Assembly (NCBI GenBank): GCA_026169575.1
Contig: JAPFCT010000397.1
Location: 1 to 9,182 of the forward strand
Length of the DNA: 9,182 nt
Direction: 5' to 3'
DNA from: Faecalimonas sp.
GTDB taxonomy: Bacteria; Bacillota_A; Clostridia; Lachnospirales; Lachnospiraceae
Shown here: one piece after another, positions 1 to 5,962 of the stretch
Layout of the letters: each line of letters starts with the position of its first letter
Position numbering within the stretch: position 1 is the first letter of the stretch
Position numbers and translations under genes: made by a program
Notes under the pieces: generated by a model
Databases searched by the model: none
What the model was told of the DNA's origin: nothing
The model's input: the letters and a program-made list of their open reading frames with translations, nothing else

Positions 1-546
1 ATCATTGACAGAAGCTGCCGCCGTATCTTCCTCACTGCATGAAAATGCCACTTTCAGCTTTCTCGGCAGTTTATAAGACGGCGCATTTCCGAGGAAATAA
101 TTGCCCACCTGAAGCGCATATGGAGTCACATCAAACGCTTCCGCTTTGTCCACTCCTGCAAGTGGGGATAAGGAGACATTTCGCGGGAAATTTCCACCGC
201 CTCCTCTTGTAAACAGATCATGATCGATTGCATCTTTCATAATATCACAGACACTGTCGATTTCCAGATCATGAAGCTGCACTGCCTGCCTTGTCGTTAA
301 ATGTACTTTTTCCAGACCATATTTCTGCACATAAGAAAGGATCAGCTTCAAATGCGCTTTGGAAACCAGTCCTGACGGTGTCCGCAGACGGATCATAAAT
401 GATCTCTGATCCTGCTGTGCGTACACACCCATCCCTCCGGAGATTCCTTTAAATTCTGCCTTGCTGATCTCCTTGTCTAAAAATTTGTGGCCTGTTTTTC
501 TGAATTCTTCTACTTCATTTTTTAAAAATGCTTTGTAATTTTCCAT
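1..546 (-). CDS. Nitrite/sulfite reductase (siroheme hemoprotein), N-terminal part, runs off left edge
   Basis: The first 182 residues of a siroheme and [4Fe-4S] nitrite/sulfite reductase are present; the rest lies beyond base 1. These cytoplasmic enzymes carry out six-electron reduction of nitrite or sulfite. The ferredoxin-like half domain covers about residues 36-95 (GVYAQQDQ at 41-48, RLRTPSG at 53-59, HLTTRQAVQLHDL at 82-94). The siroheme domain then starts: RNVSLSPLAG at 122-131 and LPRKLKVAFS at 160-169 match the family patterns RNV.xSPLAG and LPRKFKIAFS. By family knowledge R122, K163 and K165 are candidate ligands for siroheme phosphate or substrate. The cluster cysteines would lie outside the window. 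The ATG at 544-546 has a strong ribosome site (AAGGAGAAGAT) just upstream. The gene lies 33 bp after the small unknown gene 580-957, so they are probably co-transcribed. Whether nitrite or sulfite is the substrate cannot be decided from this part. Confidence 0.88.
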   Translation of the reverse strand, partial: MENYKAFLKNEVEEFRKTGHKFLDKEISKAEFKGISGGMGVYAQQDQRSFMIRLRTPSGLVSKAHLKLILSYVQKYGLEKVHLTTRQAVQLHDLEIDSVCDIMKDAIDHDLFTRGGGGNFPRNVSLSPLAGVDKAEAFDVTPYALQVGNYFLGNAPSYKLPRKLKVAFSCSEEDTAAASVND

Positions 547-579
547 ATCTTCTCCTTCTTCCGCCCGGTTTCCACCAGA

Positions 580-957
580 TCATACAAAGATCGGCGGTTC
601 ATAGGCATCCCCAAGTGTCACTTTCTTCTGCTCTTCCTTCCCGAGAAATGCCCACTCTGTCATCGTCTCCCATCCGTGGATACTCCGGTCATATACCTGC
701 ACATAACCAATCTTATCTGCATGTACCCGGACTGTATTTGTATCATACTCTCTCCCCGTATATGGGTTTACTTCTCCTTTGTCACGGTCTTCCAGTTCCG
801 CGTCGGCCGCCGCTTTTACCTTCATCAATTCCTGCTCATATCTCCTCTCCAGCATCGTCTTACCGCTGAGCTTTTTCTGAAGGTTCTCCGTCCGGTCTTC
901 TTTTTGCGTATCGATTACCTCTATCTTCACTTTGTTCACTCTCGTTTCTTCTCTCAA
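580..957 (-). CDS. Unknown 125-aa protein ahead of the nitrite/sulfite reductase
   Basis: I do not recognise this protein. The first half is highly charged (K/E/D/R-rich) and probably helical or coiled-coil (residues about 10-60). The second half holds a short conserved-looking block with NPYTGREYD at 64-72, then aromatic residues (YVQVYDRS, W95, W101) and a C-terminal EPPIFV. There is no signal peptide or membrane segment, so it is likely cytoplasmic. The start is uncertain: the longest frame begins with TTG at 957 without a clear ribosome site. GTG codons at 939 and 930 lie just downstream of purine-rich AGAGAAG and GAGAG stretches and are real alternatives. A promoter fits at 999-1027. The stop is 33 bp before the reductase start, so it is most simply the first gene of that operon, perhaps an accessory or regulatory factor. 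That role is only inferred from position. Confidence 0.6.
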   Translation of the reverse strand: MREETRVNKVKIEVIDTQKEDRTENLQKKLSGKTMLERRYEQELMKVKAAADAELEDRDKGEVNPYTGREYDTNTVRVHADKIGYVQVYDRSIHGWETMTEWAFLGKEEQKKVTLGDAYEPPIFV

Positions 958-998
958 AATTTAAGGGTACGAAATTTATCACCAATTCTCTGCGTTCT

Positions 999-1027
999 AT
1001 TTTATCAGACAACAGAAAAAAGGTAAA
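999..1027 (-). promoter_or_regulatory. Sigma-A-like promoter for the 125-aa gene and reductase
   Basis: On the minus strand a TTTACC -35 (bases 1022-1027) and a TAAAAT -10 (999-1004) are separated by exactly 17 bp. Transcription would start near 992, about 35 nt before the TTG at 957. Hexamer matches are 4/6 and 5/6. This is the only plausible promoter between this gene and the terminator at 1063-1109. Confidence 0.5.
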
Positions 1028-1062
1028 GAGAACAGAACGTAAATTCTTTGTGACCTTTTTTC

Positions 1063-1109
1063 AAAAAAAGCAGCAGTATAAGTGTAGTTTCCCCTTATAC
1101 TGCCTGCTT
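1063..1109 (-). terminator. Rho-independent terminator of the M15 carboxypeptidase gene
   Basis: The arms GCAGTATAAG (1073-1082) and CTTATACTGC (1094-1103) pair perfectly. After one bulged base (1104), AAGCA (1068-1072) and TGCTT (1105-1109) extend the stem to about 15 bp. On the minus strand the stem is followed at once by seven T residues (A tract at 1063-1069). It sits 20 bp after the stop of the carboxypeptidase gene. Confidence 0.88.
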
Positions 1110-1129
1110 ATACCGTCTATACGTCTGTT

Positions 1130-1966
1130 TTAATAAGCCTCTCCCAGATATTCTTCCAGTGTCACTCCGCTCTCCATGATCTTCCTGGCATCCTCTTTGC
1201 CAACATACCGGTAGTGCCATGACTCATAGATGATTCCGGTCTCTGAAATCTTATCCGGCGGATATCTCAGAATGAAGCCATACTTATAGCAGTTCTCTTC
1301 CAGCCATTTTGCCTCCTCTGTCTCCGCCTGCCCTTCATCCAGCGCCCCGTAAGATGCGGATACAATATCTGCTGCAAGACCAAGCTCATGTTCACTCGTT
1401 CCCGGATATGCAACTGATTTTCCCGTCTCCTCAAACGCCTCAAGGTACGTCATCCCCTGATTGATCCAGTCCTGCATCGTCTGATTGTAAATCGTCTTCT
1501 GATCCTCGATCGTACGGTATGCAGAACAGATCTGCGGAGCCAGCCCTGCCTCTCTCGCCGCTGCCAGCATCTCTTTTAATGCCTCCGCCGCTCTCGCGTC
1601 AAATGTATAGCCATTCTCCACTTCTGCAAGTTCCGGCTGATAATTTTCATCCAGCGGATGTGTGTTATTGACCAGTGCCAGATTCCACTCTTTTTTCTTC
1701 TCGTCACCGCTGGTACTCTTCTGTTCCTCTTTTTTCGGCTTTTCTTTCGCCGCCTTTTCTTCACTTTCCTTAACCGCTTTTGCAACCTTGGCGTCTACCT
1801 GCTTCGCCTCCGTCTTCTTTCCAATGAAAATACCGACAGCCGCCCCTGCTGCTATGCCTGTCACAAGTGCAATCCCGGCAAGCATGAGCGCGATCTTTTT
1901 TAACAGCTCAAACTTTCGTTTTTGATTTCTGTCTTTCCTCGCCAGTGCTTCCTCATCTATCCACAT
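1130..1966 (-). CDS. Membrane-anchored M15 family D-alanyl-D-alanine carboxypeptidase (VanY-like)
   Basis: A 278-aa zinc peptidase expected to trim the terminal D-Ala from peptidoglycan stem peptides outside the cell. In order: a basic cytoplasmic N-terminus, one membrane helix (about 25-48), a K/E/A-rich linker (about 50-93) and an M15 catalytic domain (about 95-275). SEHELGLAAD at 191-200 gives zinc ligands H193 and D200. ESWH at 248-251 gives the catalytic base E248 and third ligand H251. SAYRT at 148-152 is also typical of the family. A longer frame runs up to 2143, but I reject that start. The promoter -10 lies at 2007-2012, so an ATG at 2002 would be essentially leaderless, and the extension overlaps the upstream gene. 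The ATG at 1966 follows AAAAGGAAAAG at good spacing. It appears monocistronic, with its own promoter and terminator. Resistance to vancomycin should not be inferred, because no vanRSHAX neighbours are seen. Confidence 0.9.
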   Translation of the reverse strand: MWIDEEALARKDRNQKRKFELLKKIALMLAGIALVTGIAAGAAVGIFIGKKTEAKQVDAKVAKAVKESEEKAAKEKPKKEEQKSTSGDEKKKEWNLALVNNTHPLDENYQPELAEVENGYTFDARAAEALKEMLAAAREAGLAPQICSAYRTIEDQKTIYNQTMQDWINQGMTYLEAFEETGKSVAYPGTSEHELGLAADIVSASYGALDEGQAETEEAKWLEENCYKYGFILRYPPDKISETGIIYESWHYRYVGKEDARKIMESGVTLEEYLGEAY

Positions 1967-2006
1967 AATCTTTTCCTTTTCCTGCTGATTTTCCTGTAAC
2001 ATTTTT

Positions 2007-2035
2007 ATTATACCACGTCTTTCTGCTTTTTTAAA
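2007..2035 (-). promoter_or_regulatory. Sigma-A-like promoter of the M15 carboxypeptidase gene
   Basis: On the minus strand a TTTAAA -35 (2030-2035) lies 17 bp from a perfect TATAAT -10 (2007-2012). Transcription would begin near 2000, giving a leader of about 34 nt to the ATG at 1966 with its ribosome site. This decides the start of the carboxypeptidase gene. The 2036-2106 stretch upstream of it holds a perfect 14-bp palindrome, ACAGAAATTTCTGT (2057-2070), of unknown role. Confidence 0.65.
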
Positions 2036-2106
2036 GAACCGTGCCGGAAACTTTCCACAGAAATTTCTGTAAAAAAGGTGCCAGTGGAACATACTTTTTT
2101 GCTTCT

Positions 2107-2643
2107 CTAATTCTTCATCACTTTGCCTCGAAGTCTGCCCCATATTTCTGCCTGAAAATAGACATATGCCCTGTCAAAAATAAAGAGACCTGCCTGCCCT
2201 GCCGCCGCTATGGCCAGAAACAACGTATCTGTCATCTTCTTTGCGATCAGAAGCGACGGAAAAAAATAAAGCGCCGGAAGAAACATGAGATTAAACACCA
2301 CATATTTCCACACCCACAGAGCTATTTTTTTCTTCTGGATCCGCCCGGCTTTTCCAAGTACTTCCCATCCGGTCTCCGCAAGCAGGATATAGATCCCCAT
2401 CGCCGCAAATGTCACACAATACAGTTTCTGCGGAGAAACGATCACTCCGAGCAATGTGCATGCCGCAAGGAACGCCGCTCCATACGGGATCCCCCACTCT
2501 CTGACCGCAACGCCGACACAGAATGCCGCTGCCGCCAGAAGAAACAGCGTACTTGTCTCAAATACACTTCCCAGCACGACCAGCACTACCGCAAACGCTG
2601 CCAGTACTCCTGACAGCGCTATTTTTCTCGCATTTACATGCAT
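2107..2643 (-). CDS. Small multi-pass membrane protein, unknown function
   Basis: A very hydrophobic 178-aa protein with about five or six membrane helices (roughly residues 7-26, 29-47, 51-70, 74-92, 108-130 and 137-155). A basic loop, GRIQKKK, sits before the fifth helix and the C-terminus is basic. The N-terminal pattern [17 protein letters not shown] resembles the first helix of S-component-like transporter subunits, but the rest gives no firm match, so I leave the function open. The frame extends to an ATG at 2667, yet the ribosome site GGGAGG lies inside that extension. The start is therefore either ATG 2643, with a rather long 12-nt spacing, or TTG 2649 with about 6 nt. The gene overlaps the stop of the J-domain gene by 10 bp (more from the TTG), so it is the third gene of the DUF5685/J-domain operon and probably translationally coupled. 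Confidence 0.75.
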   Translation of the reverse strand: MHVNARKIALSGVLAAFAVVLVVLGSVFETSTLFLLAAAAFCVGVAVREWGIPYGAAFLAACTLLGVIVSPQKLYCVTFAAMGIYILLAETGWEVLGKAGRIQKKKIALWVWKYVVFNLMFLPALYFFPSLLIAKKMTDTLFLAIAAAGQAGLFIFDRAYVYFQAEIWGRLRGKVMKN

Positions 2644-3284
2644 GAGCAAAGATCGCCTCCCATACATTCACACATCTGGTCTGCACACCAGAGATCACAG
2701 CACATGTTTCCAGTCCCATAACTCGGTCTTCCATATCCATACCCGGTGTTCTGGTAGCGCTGTCCCCTCCACTGGAACTGATTGACCAGATTCGTATACT
2801 CCGGATTCCCCGGCTCCATGGAAGCCGCGCGCTGTGCGTGTTCCATCGCCACAAGGTTGTTTCCCACCCCGTAGTTGGCAATCGCACTGCAATAGTACCA
2901 GCGTGCAGTCTGATTTGACATTCCCGACAGAACATTAAGCGCCTCCCGGTAATGCCTTGCATTGATATAATTACATGCCGCCTGCATCTTCACATCGTCC
3001 TCACTGCCGGAGTTATAGGACTGTCCGCCCGTATATCCGCCAGAATAACCGCCGGAATAATTTCCTGCATATCCCCCGGAATACCCATTATTTTCCCGCT
3101 GCTTCATAATCTGGTCGTATGCTTCCTGCACTTCTTTAAATTTCTCTTCTGCCAGGTCAGAGAGTGGGTTATTTACATAAGAGTCCGGATGATACTTCCG
3201 GATCAGCTCTCTGTAAGCTTTCTTTACTTCATCATCGGAAGCGCTCGGTGACACTCCCAGCACGTTATATGGATCTGCTATCAT
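2634..3284 (-). CDS. J-domain (DnaJ-like) protein with TPR-like region and Cys-rich tail
   Basis: A 216-aa Hsp70 co-chaperone-like protein. Residues 3-65 form a J domain: DPYNVLGVS at the start, the diagnostic HPD tripeptide at 32-34 and a conserved helix III ([15 protein letters not shown]). J domains stimulate the ATPase of DnaK-type chaperones. Residues 67-87 are a Gly/Tyr repeat linker. Residues about 98-165 look like TPR-type helical repeats ([30 protein letters not shown]), suited to binding a partner. The last 22 residues hold seven cysteines (195, 196, 200, 205, 207, 213, 215), possibly a metal or redox site. It lacks the zinc-finger and substrate domains of true DnaJ, so it is not dnaJ itself. 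The ATG follows AGAGGAGAATT and lies 20 bp inside the upstream DUF5685 gene, indicating coupling. The specific client is unknown, although the neighbouring gene products are candidates. Confidence 0.92.
   Translation of the reverse strand: MIADPYNVLGVSPSASDDEVKKAYRELIRKYHPDSYVNNPLSDLAEEKFKEVQEAYDQIMKQRENNGYSGGYAGNYSGGYSGGYTGGQSYNSGSEDDVKMQAACNYINARHYREALNVLSGMSNQTARWYYCSAIANYGVGNNLVAMEHAQRAASMEPGNPEYTNLVNQFQWRGQRYQNTGYGYGRPSYGTGNMCCDLWCADQMCECMGGDLCSCM
3024..3086 (-). repeat. Gly-Tyr-rich coding repeat in the J-domain protein
   Basis: Five near-identical units of the type G-Y-x-G/N-G (residues 67-87) form the linker between the J domain and the TPR-like part. The repeat is visible in the DNA as recurring CCGCCGGAATA/CCCGGAATA-type units. 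Such linkers are usual in type B J proteins, and repeat number may vary between strains. Confidence 0.7.
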
Positions 3285-4158
3285 AATTCTCCTCTGTCTT
3301 CTCCTTTATTTCTTCCTCTAATCTGCTCTTTTCTGCCGTATCTTTCGCAGCAGACTTTTCATCAAACTTATTCCAGACACCTACATATAAAATATTGCGC
3401 AGAATATCTATATTTTCCACACATGGCAGCATCTCAAAATAACTGCTGCACTCTGCAAGGATCATCGTGAGCATCTGCCTGCACCGGTCATCATATCCTT
3501 CCTCTTCCGCCATCTTCAAAAGCGGATTGTAGCTTCCCTGCGCGCGGTCTTTCTCCAGATCATCATAGGCATCCAAAATGTAGATAAATTTCCCCAGATA
3601 AAATCCCATCTTCCAGAGATTCTCTGACCAGACATCTCTCCGGAACAAGAAAAGCTCTCCCATCAGCCTTCCAAAACACCCTGAGACAGCATCTATATTC
3701 TCCTCGCCTGCCTTCTCATAACTCTGAAGCTTTGCAAGACATCTGCGGATCTCTCTGCACTTCTTTGGATACTTCTCCTCCACCTTCTTGTACAGCTTTC
3801 TGTAAGTATGGAGCCCTGCAAGTGCCGTCCTGCTCTTCTCATCCTTCCAGTCATCCAGAAAATGATAATACATCAGTACAATATTCATGTCTGCCGCATA
3901 TTCTGTAATTTCATTAAAAAGCATGTCATGCTCTTTCACCGGGTGTACCATACACCGGTTCTTCTCGTGTACCGTCTCCGGCTCATACAGAGAAGTAAGA
4001 AGTGTCACGAGAAATGTCATGTCATATGTGAGTGTAATCTGGCCTCTGATCCCATGACGCTGCTTTAACACATGGCAGAGTCCACAATAATATGCTTTGT
4101 ATTTATAGAAATCTTTCATCTTCATCTCCGGCTTATATGCCGTCACATATCCAAACAT
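3265..4158 (-). CDS. DUF5685-like helical protein with CxxC and two Asp-rich motifs
   Basis: A 297-aa protein beginning [17 protein letters not shown] and YYCGLC, a pattern I associate with the DUF5685 family, whose function is not established. It is almost entirely helical with no signal peptide; the C-terminal 30 residues are charged and probably flexible. Visible sites are C25 and C28 (CxxC), C69 and H72 (CMVH), the Asp-rich motif LDDWKDE at 101-107, and DAYDDLEKD at 196-204 followed by GSYNPL. The paired Asp motifs in a helical protein recall class I isoprenoid synthases (see findings). The ATG at 4158 follows AAGGAGATAGAT, and a promoter at 4188-4218 makes this the first gene of an operon with the J-domain and membrane proteins. 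The J-domain start lies inside its 3' end. The family call is from memory of the N-terminal signature and should be confirmed by profile search. Confidence 0.8.
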   Translation of the reverse strand: MFGYVTAYKPEMKMKDFYKYKAYYCGLCHVLKQRHGIRGQITLTYDMTFLVTLLTSLYEPETVHEKNRCMVHPVKEHDMLFNEITEYAADMNIVLMYYHFLDDWKDEKSRTALAGLHTYRKLYKKVEEKYPKKCREIRRCLAKLQSYEKAGEENIDAVSGCFGRLMGELFLFRRDVWSENLWKMGFYLGKFIYILDAYDDLEKDRAQGSYNPLLKMAEEEGYDDRCRQMLTMILAECSSYFEMLPCVENIDILRNILYVGVWNKFDEKSAAKDTAEKSRLEEEIKEKTEENYDSRSI

Positions 4159-4187
4159 ATCTATCTCCTTTCACTCCACTGTTCAGC

Positions 4188-4218
4188 ATTATATCATAAC
4201 TGCATTCTAAAATGTTGA
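4188..4218 (-). promoter_or_regulatory. Probable promoter of the DUF5685/J-domain/membrane operon
   Basis: A perfect TATAAT (minus strand, 4188-4193) lies 30 bp before the ATG at 4158. The leader of about 22 nt contains the AAGGAG site. The -35 is poor: AACATT at 17 bp or TCAACA (4213-4218) at 19 bp spacing. The -10 is convincing, the -35 is not. Confidence 0.5.
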
Positions 4219-4239
4219 GAAATTTCTTAAAAATCTGTG

Positions 4240-4297
4240 AAAAATATATAAAAGAAGCACCGCCCCCACAATTCAAAGATTGCAAAAACAGTGCTTC
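4240..4297 (-). terminator. Probable terminator of tRNA-Lys
   Basis: The arms GAAGCAC (4254-4260) and GTGCTTC (4291-4297) form a 7-bp stem with a long loop that can form an inner CAAT/ATTG helix. On the minus strand the stem is followed by TTTTATATATTTTT. It starts six bases after the tRNA 3' end. The long loop lowers certainty. Confidence 0.6.
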
Positions 4298-4302
4298 CTA
4301 AA

Positions 4303-4375
4303 TGCGCGATCAGGGGTTCGAACCCTGGACACCCTGATTAAGAGTCAGGTGCTCTACCAACTGAGCTAATCGCGC
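4303..4375 (-). tRNA. tRNA-Lys (anticodon CUU)
   Basis: A complete 73-nt cloverleaf reads on the minus strand. The acceptor stem is GCGCGAT/ATCGCGC with A as discriminator. The D arm holds TAGCTCAGTTGGTAGAGC. The anticodon stem CCTGA/TCAGG encloses loop CTCTTAA, giving anticodon CUU for codon AAG. The T arm CCAGG GTTCGAA CCCCTG is standard. The 3' CCA is not encoded (TTT follows), so it must be added after transcription. The gene is intact, with a promoter at 4418-4446 and a terminator just downstream. It marks the border between the chromosomal-looking genes and the integrase-bearing region. Confidence 0.97.
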
Positions 4376-4417
4376 ATTTTCTTTATTTTATTTTAGTGTT
4401 CCCTTAACACAAGAGCT

Positions 4418-4446
4418 ATTATATAACAGTTCTTTCGAGAATGCAA
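4418..4446 (-). promoter_or_regulatory. Promoter of tRNA-Lys
   Basis: On the minus strand, TTGCAT (-35, 4441-4446) and TATAAT (-10, 4418-4423) are spaced by exactly 17 bp. Transcription would start near 4411, about 35 nt before the mature tRNA. The intact promoter shows that any integration event on this side lies beyond about 4447. Confidence 0.8.
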
Positions 4447-4490
4447 GCAATTTTTTCAAATTTTTTGAATTTCTTCGTTTTTTCGTACCT

Positions 4491-4511
4491 CGCGACCAAA
4501 TCCGCGACCAA
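4491..4511. repeat. Short direct repeat CGCGACCAA x2 near the tRNA side
   Basis: Two perfect 9-bp copies (4491-4499 and 4503-4511) are offset by 12 bp, in a GC-rich island inside AT-rich sequence. They are a candidate for the integrase core region or part of the crossover site. Confidence 0.55.
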
Positions 4512-4557
4512 CTGCTACAAATCATCTTGATTCCATAGCAATAACCTTTCCATCCTC

Positions 4558-4579
4558 AGCAAAGCTTAACCGCTTTGCT
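4558..4579. repeat. Perfect inverted repeat AGCAAAGC/GCTTTGCT
   Basis: Eight-bp arms (4558-4565 and 4572-4579) flank a 6-nt loop. It contains two of the four GCAAAGC heptamers of the region. It lacks a T tract on either side, so a terminator role is weak and a protein-binding or folding role is possible. Confidence 0.7.
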
Positions 4580-4595
4580 TCGTTGCTCACTCGTC

Positions 4596-4689
4596 AATCC
4601 CGTGTTTCCCGCCCCTCAAAAACAAGATTGAAGTATCTGACATTGTTTTTTTGTGTACTCGGCTTTGCACGGGACGGGAAAACGGGATT
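4596..4689. repeat. Long-range inverted repeat AATCCCGTGTTTCCCG / CGGGAAAACGGGATT
   Basis: The arms at 4596-4611 and 4675-4689 match over 15 bases with one extra base in the left arm. They are separated by 63 bp. The right arm interlocks with the second inverted repeat (4658-4716). Confidence 0.65.
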
Positions 4690-4716
4690 TTCTCCCTCGC
4701 AACTGCAAAGCCTGAG
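4658..4716. repeat. Inverted repeat CTCGGCTTTGCA / TGCAAAGCCTGAG
   Basis: The arms at 4658-4669 and 4704-4716 match over 12 bases with one extra base on the right. They carry the third and fourth GCAAAGC heptamers and overlap the preceding long inverted repeat, so the two hairpins would exclude each other. Confidence 0.65.
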
Positions 4717-4737
4717 TCACAAACCTCTGATTCCTGA

Positions 4738-4760
4738 ACACCTGAATGGAAATCAGGTGT
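4738..4760. repeat. Perfect inverted repeat ACACCTGA/TCAGGTGT after the integrase stop
   Basis: Eight-bp arms (4738-4745, 4753-4760) with a 7-nt loop lie 6 bp downstream of the integrase stop codon. No T run follows on the minus strand, so it is not a standard terminator. It may end the operon weakly, protect mRNA or bind integrase. Further CCTGA words occur at 4711 and 4733. Confidence 0.65.
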
Positions 4761-4766
4761 ACACGT

Positions 4767-5951
4767 TTATTCATTCACTGCTGAAAACAAAAGCGTATCC
4801 AGTTTTTCTGCTACTATGTTCTGTCTGTCTTTTGCTACATGTGAGTATACTCCCAATGTAATCTTAGGATCTCTGTGTCCTGCTCTCTGCTGTACCATGT
4901 GAACGGGTACTCCTTCTGAAATCAGCAGGGAAATCGCACTATGTCTTGTCCCATGCAGTTTAATATGTCTCAGTCCATGACGGCTCAGTGTTTTTCTCCA
5001 CTTATGTGTGAAGCTTTTAGGCAGATACGGTTCTCCATTCTCTTTACAGATTACACGGTCACTGTTACAGAAGTTTTCCCCGTATTTCATTCTGTTCTGC
5101 ATGTACAGCAGTCTTTGCTTTTTCAACAGCTTCATGGTGTGTTCACTTACAACCATCTTCCGGTAAGAACTCTCTGTCTTACAATCCTTTAATGTAGGTT
5201 CATTTCCGTCTGTTTCTGTCCATGTGTACTGCACCGTGACGGTATTCTTCTCAAAATCAATATCAGAATACCTCAGACCAAGCAGTTCTCCTCTTCTCAA
5301 AATGCAGTCAAACAGTAATGCTACCGGAAGTTCCATATCTGTGCCTTTCACTGCTTTTTGTAATTCTTTAATCTCCTCCACAGTGTATACATCTACATGT
5401 TCTGTTACCATATCTTTTCCTACCTTTACTTTTCTTGCCGGATTTTCTTTGATATATTCCAGCTCACATGCAACATTTAAAGCGGCTTTAAATACTCTGT
5501 TGATATGCAGTATTGTTGTTGCTCTCAGTGGCTTATCGCTTTTTGTTGATTTCAGTCTCCATCCATTGTACACCTGCTGCACCCTCGCCCTGCTTAAATC
5601 CTGCAGTTTTATCTGTCCAAACTCCGGTTTCAGATAATTCTCCACTACATTCCGGTAATCTTTTACCGTTGCAGGACTGCTCTGTACCTGAACATAGTCT
5701 CTTAAATATTCATCTAAAAAGGAAGCAACCGTCTGTCTGGATGGTTCTATCATGTTACCCGACAAATATTCTGCTTTCTTTACTGTAAGCAGGTTCTCTG
5801 CTTCTTGTCTGTCTGTTGTATCTGCCTTGTAGTATACTCTCTTTCTCTTCCCCGTCAGCGGATCCTTTCCCAACTCTAAAATGATGTCAAAATATCTTAC
5901 ATCCTTCGCATTCGGTCTTGGTCTTACACTTCCTGAAACTATCTTTCCCAT
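4767..5951 (-). CDS. int: Tyrosine recombinase / site-specific integrase
   Basis: A 394-aa phage/ICE-type integrase that cuts and joins attachment sites to insert and excise the element. Residues 1-65 look like an arm-binding (AP2-like) N-terminal domain, with Y/F-rich strands and GKDPLTGKRKRVYY. Residues about 72-170 are a SAM-like core-binding domain (TVASFLDEYL, ATVKDYRNVVENYLKP). Residues about 185-385 form the catalytic domain. All active-site residues are visible: R219 (RRGELLGL), K258 (KTESSYRK), H333 and R336 (LHGTRH), H359 (RAGH) and the nucleophile Y369 (GVYSHV). Length and motifs are normal, so the protein is probably active. The ATG follows AGGAGGAAACAAG, and the gene starts 11 bp after the DUF927-like gene, making it the last gene of a three-gene operon. 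It points towards tRNA-Lys, with the repeat-rich candidate attachment region at its 3' side. The symbol is generic. Confidence 0.96.
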   Translation of the reverse strand: MGKIVSGSVRPRPNAKDVRYFDIILELGKDPLTGKRKRVYYKADTTDRQEAENLLTVKKAEYLSGNMIEPSRQTVASFLDEYLRDYVQVQSSPATVKDYRNVVENYLKPEFGQIKLQDLSRARVQQVYNGWRLKSTKSDKPLRATTILHINRVFKAALNVACELEYIKENPARKVKVGKDMVTEHVDVYTVEEIKELQKAVKGTDMELPVALLFDCILRRGELLGLRYSDIDFEKNTVTVQYTWTETDGNEPTLKDCKTESSYRKMVVSEHTMKLLKKQRLLYMQNRMKYGENFCNSDRVICKENGEPYLPKSFTHKWRKTLSRHGLRHIKLHGTRHSAISLLISEGVPVHMVQQRAGHRDPKITLGVYSHVAKDRQNIVAEKLDTLLFSAVNE

Positions 5952-5962
5952 CTTGTTTCCTC

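Larger units (their letters stand above)
4447..4766. other. Non-coding, repeat-rich stretch between tRNA-Lys promoter and integrase: candidate attachment end
   Basis: No convincing gene is present in these 320 bp, which separate the tRNA promoter from the 3' end of the integrase gene. This is where an element end with the integrase adjoining it would be expected. It contains a direct repeat CGCGACCAA (4491-4499, 4503-4511), four copies of the heptamer GCAAAGC in both orientations, and three larger inverted repeats, listed separately. These resemble the dense integrase-binding sites of tyrosine recombinase elements. The exact core site cannot be placed without the other element end or an empty site. 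Confidence 0.5.

Noticed and set aside
528..1026. Plus-strand open frames over the 125-aa gene and its promoter
   Set aside because: They are antisense to the minus-strand gene, rich in Leu/Pro/Ser/His as antisense shadows are, and have no ribosome sites.
1130..1966. Vancomycin resistance (vanY) gene
   Set aside because: The M15 motifs fit VanY-like enzymes, but no other van genes or VanR/S regulators are nearby. Ordinary cell-wall carboxypeptidases share the motifs.
2057..2070. Perfect palindrome ACAGAAATTTCTGT downstream of the membrane protein gene
   Set aside because: Without a loop it cannot form a normal terminator hairpin. It could be an operator for the carboxypeptidase gene, but it lies 22 bp upstream of the -35 and nothing else supports a role.
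1967..2143. N-terminal 59-residue extension of the M15 carboxypeptidase frame up to 2143
   Set aside because: It contains the TATAAT promoter (2007-2012), overlaps the membrane protein gene, and would put a basic non-conserved segment ahead of the anchor. ATG 1966 has a proper ribosome site.
2041..2613. Plus-strand 190-codon frame antisense to the membrane protein gene
   Set aside because: Its Arg/His/Cys-rich composition is typical of an antisense frame and it has no ribosome site. The minus-strand gene has clear membrane helices and operon context.
4583..4861. Plus-strand 92-codon open frame in the repeat-rich region
   Set aside because: It has no ribosome site, runs into the antisense of the integrase gene and is spelled by the inverted repeats. 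The hydrophobic end is a by-product of antisense reading.
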